The translations under genes and the position numbers were made by a program. 14,163 nucleotides of DNA, taken from Clostridia bacterium. GTDB lineage: Bacteria > Bacillota > Clostridia > Christensenellales > Aristaeellaceae. The stretch covers positions 1 through 14,163 of the forward strand of contig JAFUWR010000265.1 in the NCBI GenBank assembly GCA_017471125.1, in the 5' to 3' direction. Of the stretch, positions 13,028 through 14,163 are shown piece by piece. The notes beneath the pieces are model-generated. The model was given only the letters and a program-made list of their open reading frames with translations. It was not told the DNA's origin and did not search any database. The number at the start of each line of letters is the position of its first letter. Position 1 is the first letter of the stretch.

Positions 13028-14163
13028 GTGAAGCAAAAGCAGTACAAGCTCCTTTCCATAGACCCCTGGCTCCAGCCCTACTACAACGACATCGACCTGC
13101 GCATGAACCGCCACGCCCAGACCCGCAAGGCGCTGCTGGGCAGCAAGGCCGACCTGTCCTCCTTCGCCAACGGCTACATGTACTTCGGCTTCCACCGGAC
13201 TAAGACCGGCTGGGTGTTCCGGGAGTGGGCCCCGGGCGCGGACGCCATCCACCTGATCGGCGAGTTCAACGACTGGGACCGTAAGTCCCACCCGCTGACC
13301 CGGAAGGAGAACGGCGTCTGGGAGATCGAGCTCGAGGGCGCGGATGCGCTCAAGCACCGCCAGAAGGTGAAGATCCAGGTGACCAAGGACGGCGTGTCCA
13401 CCGACCACCTGCCCGCCTACATCCGCTACGCCAAGCAGGACAAGGCCACCAACCTGTTCGACGGCTTCGTGTGGGCCCCGGAAAAGCCGTTCCAGTGGAC
13501 CGACGGCGGCTACGGCAAGCGCAAGGTGTCCCCGCTGTTCATCTACGAGTCCCACATCGGCATGGGCCAGGAGGCCGAGCGCATCGGCACCTACCGCGAG
13601 TTCGCGGACTTCAACCTGCAATACATCCACGACCTGGGCTACAACACCGTGCAGCTCATGGCCATACAGGAGCACGCCTACTACGCCTCCTTCGGCTACC
13701 AGGTCACCAACTTCTTCGCGGCGTCCTCCTGGTACGGCGAGCCGGAGGACCTGAAATACCTCATCAACCGCGCCCACGAGCTGGGCATGTACGTGCTGCT
13801 GGACGTGGTGCACTCCCACGCCTCGGACAACGCCACCGACGGCCTCAACATGCTGGACGGCACGGACTACCAGTACTTCCACCACGGCGACCGGGGCTGG
13901 CACCCCGCCTGGGGCACCCGCCTGTTCGACTACGGCAAGCACGAGGTGCTGCACTTCCTGCTGTCCAACCTCAAGTTCTGGCTGGAGGAGTACCACTTCG
14001 ACGGCTTCCGCTTCGACGGCGTGACCTCCATGATCTACCAGGACCACGGCCTGGGCACCGCCTTCACCGATTACAGCATGTACTTCGGCCTGAACACCAA
14101 CGTGGACGCGCTGACCTACCTGCAGCTGGCCAACGAGCTCATCCACACCGTGAACCCCTTCGC
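13028..14163 (+). CDS. glgB: 1,4-alpha-glucan branching enzyme, GH13_8 type (partial, 3' end off the window)
   Basis: Glycogen branching enzyme: it cleaves an alpha-1,4 glucan chain and rejoins it by an alpha-1,6 bond. 378 residues are visible. An N-terminal helical segment leads to a CBM48 module (about 60-150, with WVFREWAPGAD and IGEFNDWD). The catalytic barrel follows, with a YESHIGM segment near 173 and GH13 region I DVVHSH at 259-264. Region II, GFRFDGVTSM, has R328 and the expected nucleophile D330. The stretches WGTRLFDYG and YFGLNTNVDALTYLQLAN are those of the eukaryote-like subfamily (GBE1/starch branching type, GH13_8), not the common bacterial GlgB (GH13_9). The GTG start is fixed by GGAGGTG 7 nt upstream. 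No other glycogen gene is in the window; the acid/base Glu and the C-terminal domain lie beyond the edge. Confidence 0.93.
   Translation, partial: MKQKQYKLLSIDPWLQPYYNDIDLRMNRHAQTRKALLGSKADLSSFANGYMYFGFHRTKTGWVFREWAPGADAIHLIGEFNDWDRKSHPLTRKENGVWEIELEGADALKHRQKVKIQVTKDGVSTDHLPAYIRYAKQDKATNLFDGFVWAPEKPFQWTDGGYGKRKVSPLFIYESHIGMGQEAERIGTYREFADFNLQYIHDLGYNTVQLMAIQEHAYYASFGYQVTNFFAASSWYGEPEDLKYLINRAHELGMYVLLDVVHSHASDNATDGLNMLDGTDYQYFHHGDRGWHPAWGTRLFDYGKHEVLHFLLSNLKFWLEEYHFDGFRFDGVTSMIYQDHGLGTAFTDYSMYFGLNTNVDALTYLQLANELIHTVNPF

Noticed and set aside
12944..14146. 400-codon minus-strand frame opposite glgB
   Set aside because: Antisense shadow of the branching enzyme; no domain recognised.

Overview
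The window comes from a G+C-rich, endospore-forming member of the Bacillota, most likely an uncultured Clostridia-type bacterium. The evidence is a spoIIIA sporulation operon, strong AGGAGG-type ribosome binding sites, sigma-A-like promoters, and coding sequence with G or C in almost every third position. Because of that codon bias, long open frames appear opposite real genes. One antisense frame runs over 5 kb and is not a gene.

Left part (1-2906, minus strand): spoIIIAA, AB, AC, AD and the first three quarters of spoIIIAE, in the canonical order. They are tightly packed and read leftwards off the window edge. They encode parts of the channel between mother cell and forespore. A divergent WYL-domain regulator (3007-3978) follows on the plus strand with its own promoter and ends inside a 44-bp perfect palindrome.

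Centre (4207-12369, plus strand): a small secreted protein with FxLYD-like sequence, then a TTG-start TetR regulator, a six-helix DUF308/HdeD-type membrane protein, a 1343-residue secreted repeat protein, and an MMPL/RND-type exporter. The last four are closely spaced and end at one strong terminator, so they are probably a single regulated unit. The giant protein is the most striking object here. Two blocks of 19 and 18 X-X-X-L-X-X-G heptads flank about 750 residues of predicted helix. That middle part holds a four-residue (xxxV) repeat region, a Glu/Gln then Ser/Asp low-complexity linker, and ten tandem 17-residue repeats. With no C-terminal anchor and an MMPL exporter next to it, a role as an extracytoplasmic partner, scaffold or fibre of that exporter is a reasonable but untested idea.

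Right part (12510-14163, plus strand): three overlapping or abutting very small genes (39, 53 and 42 codons) of unknown function, then a promoter and the 5' part of a 1,4-alpha-glucan branching enzyme of the eukaryote-like GH13_8 type, cut by the window edge.

No rRNA, tRNA, CRISPR array or insertion sequence was seen. No gene-free stretch exceeds about 230 bases.
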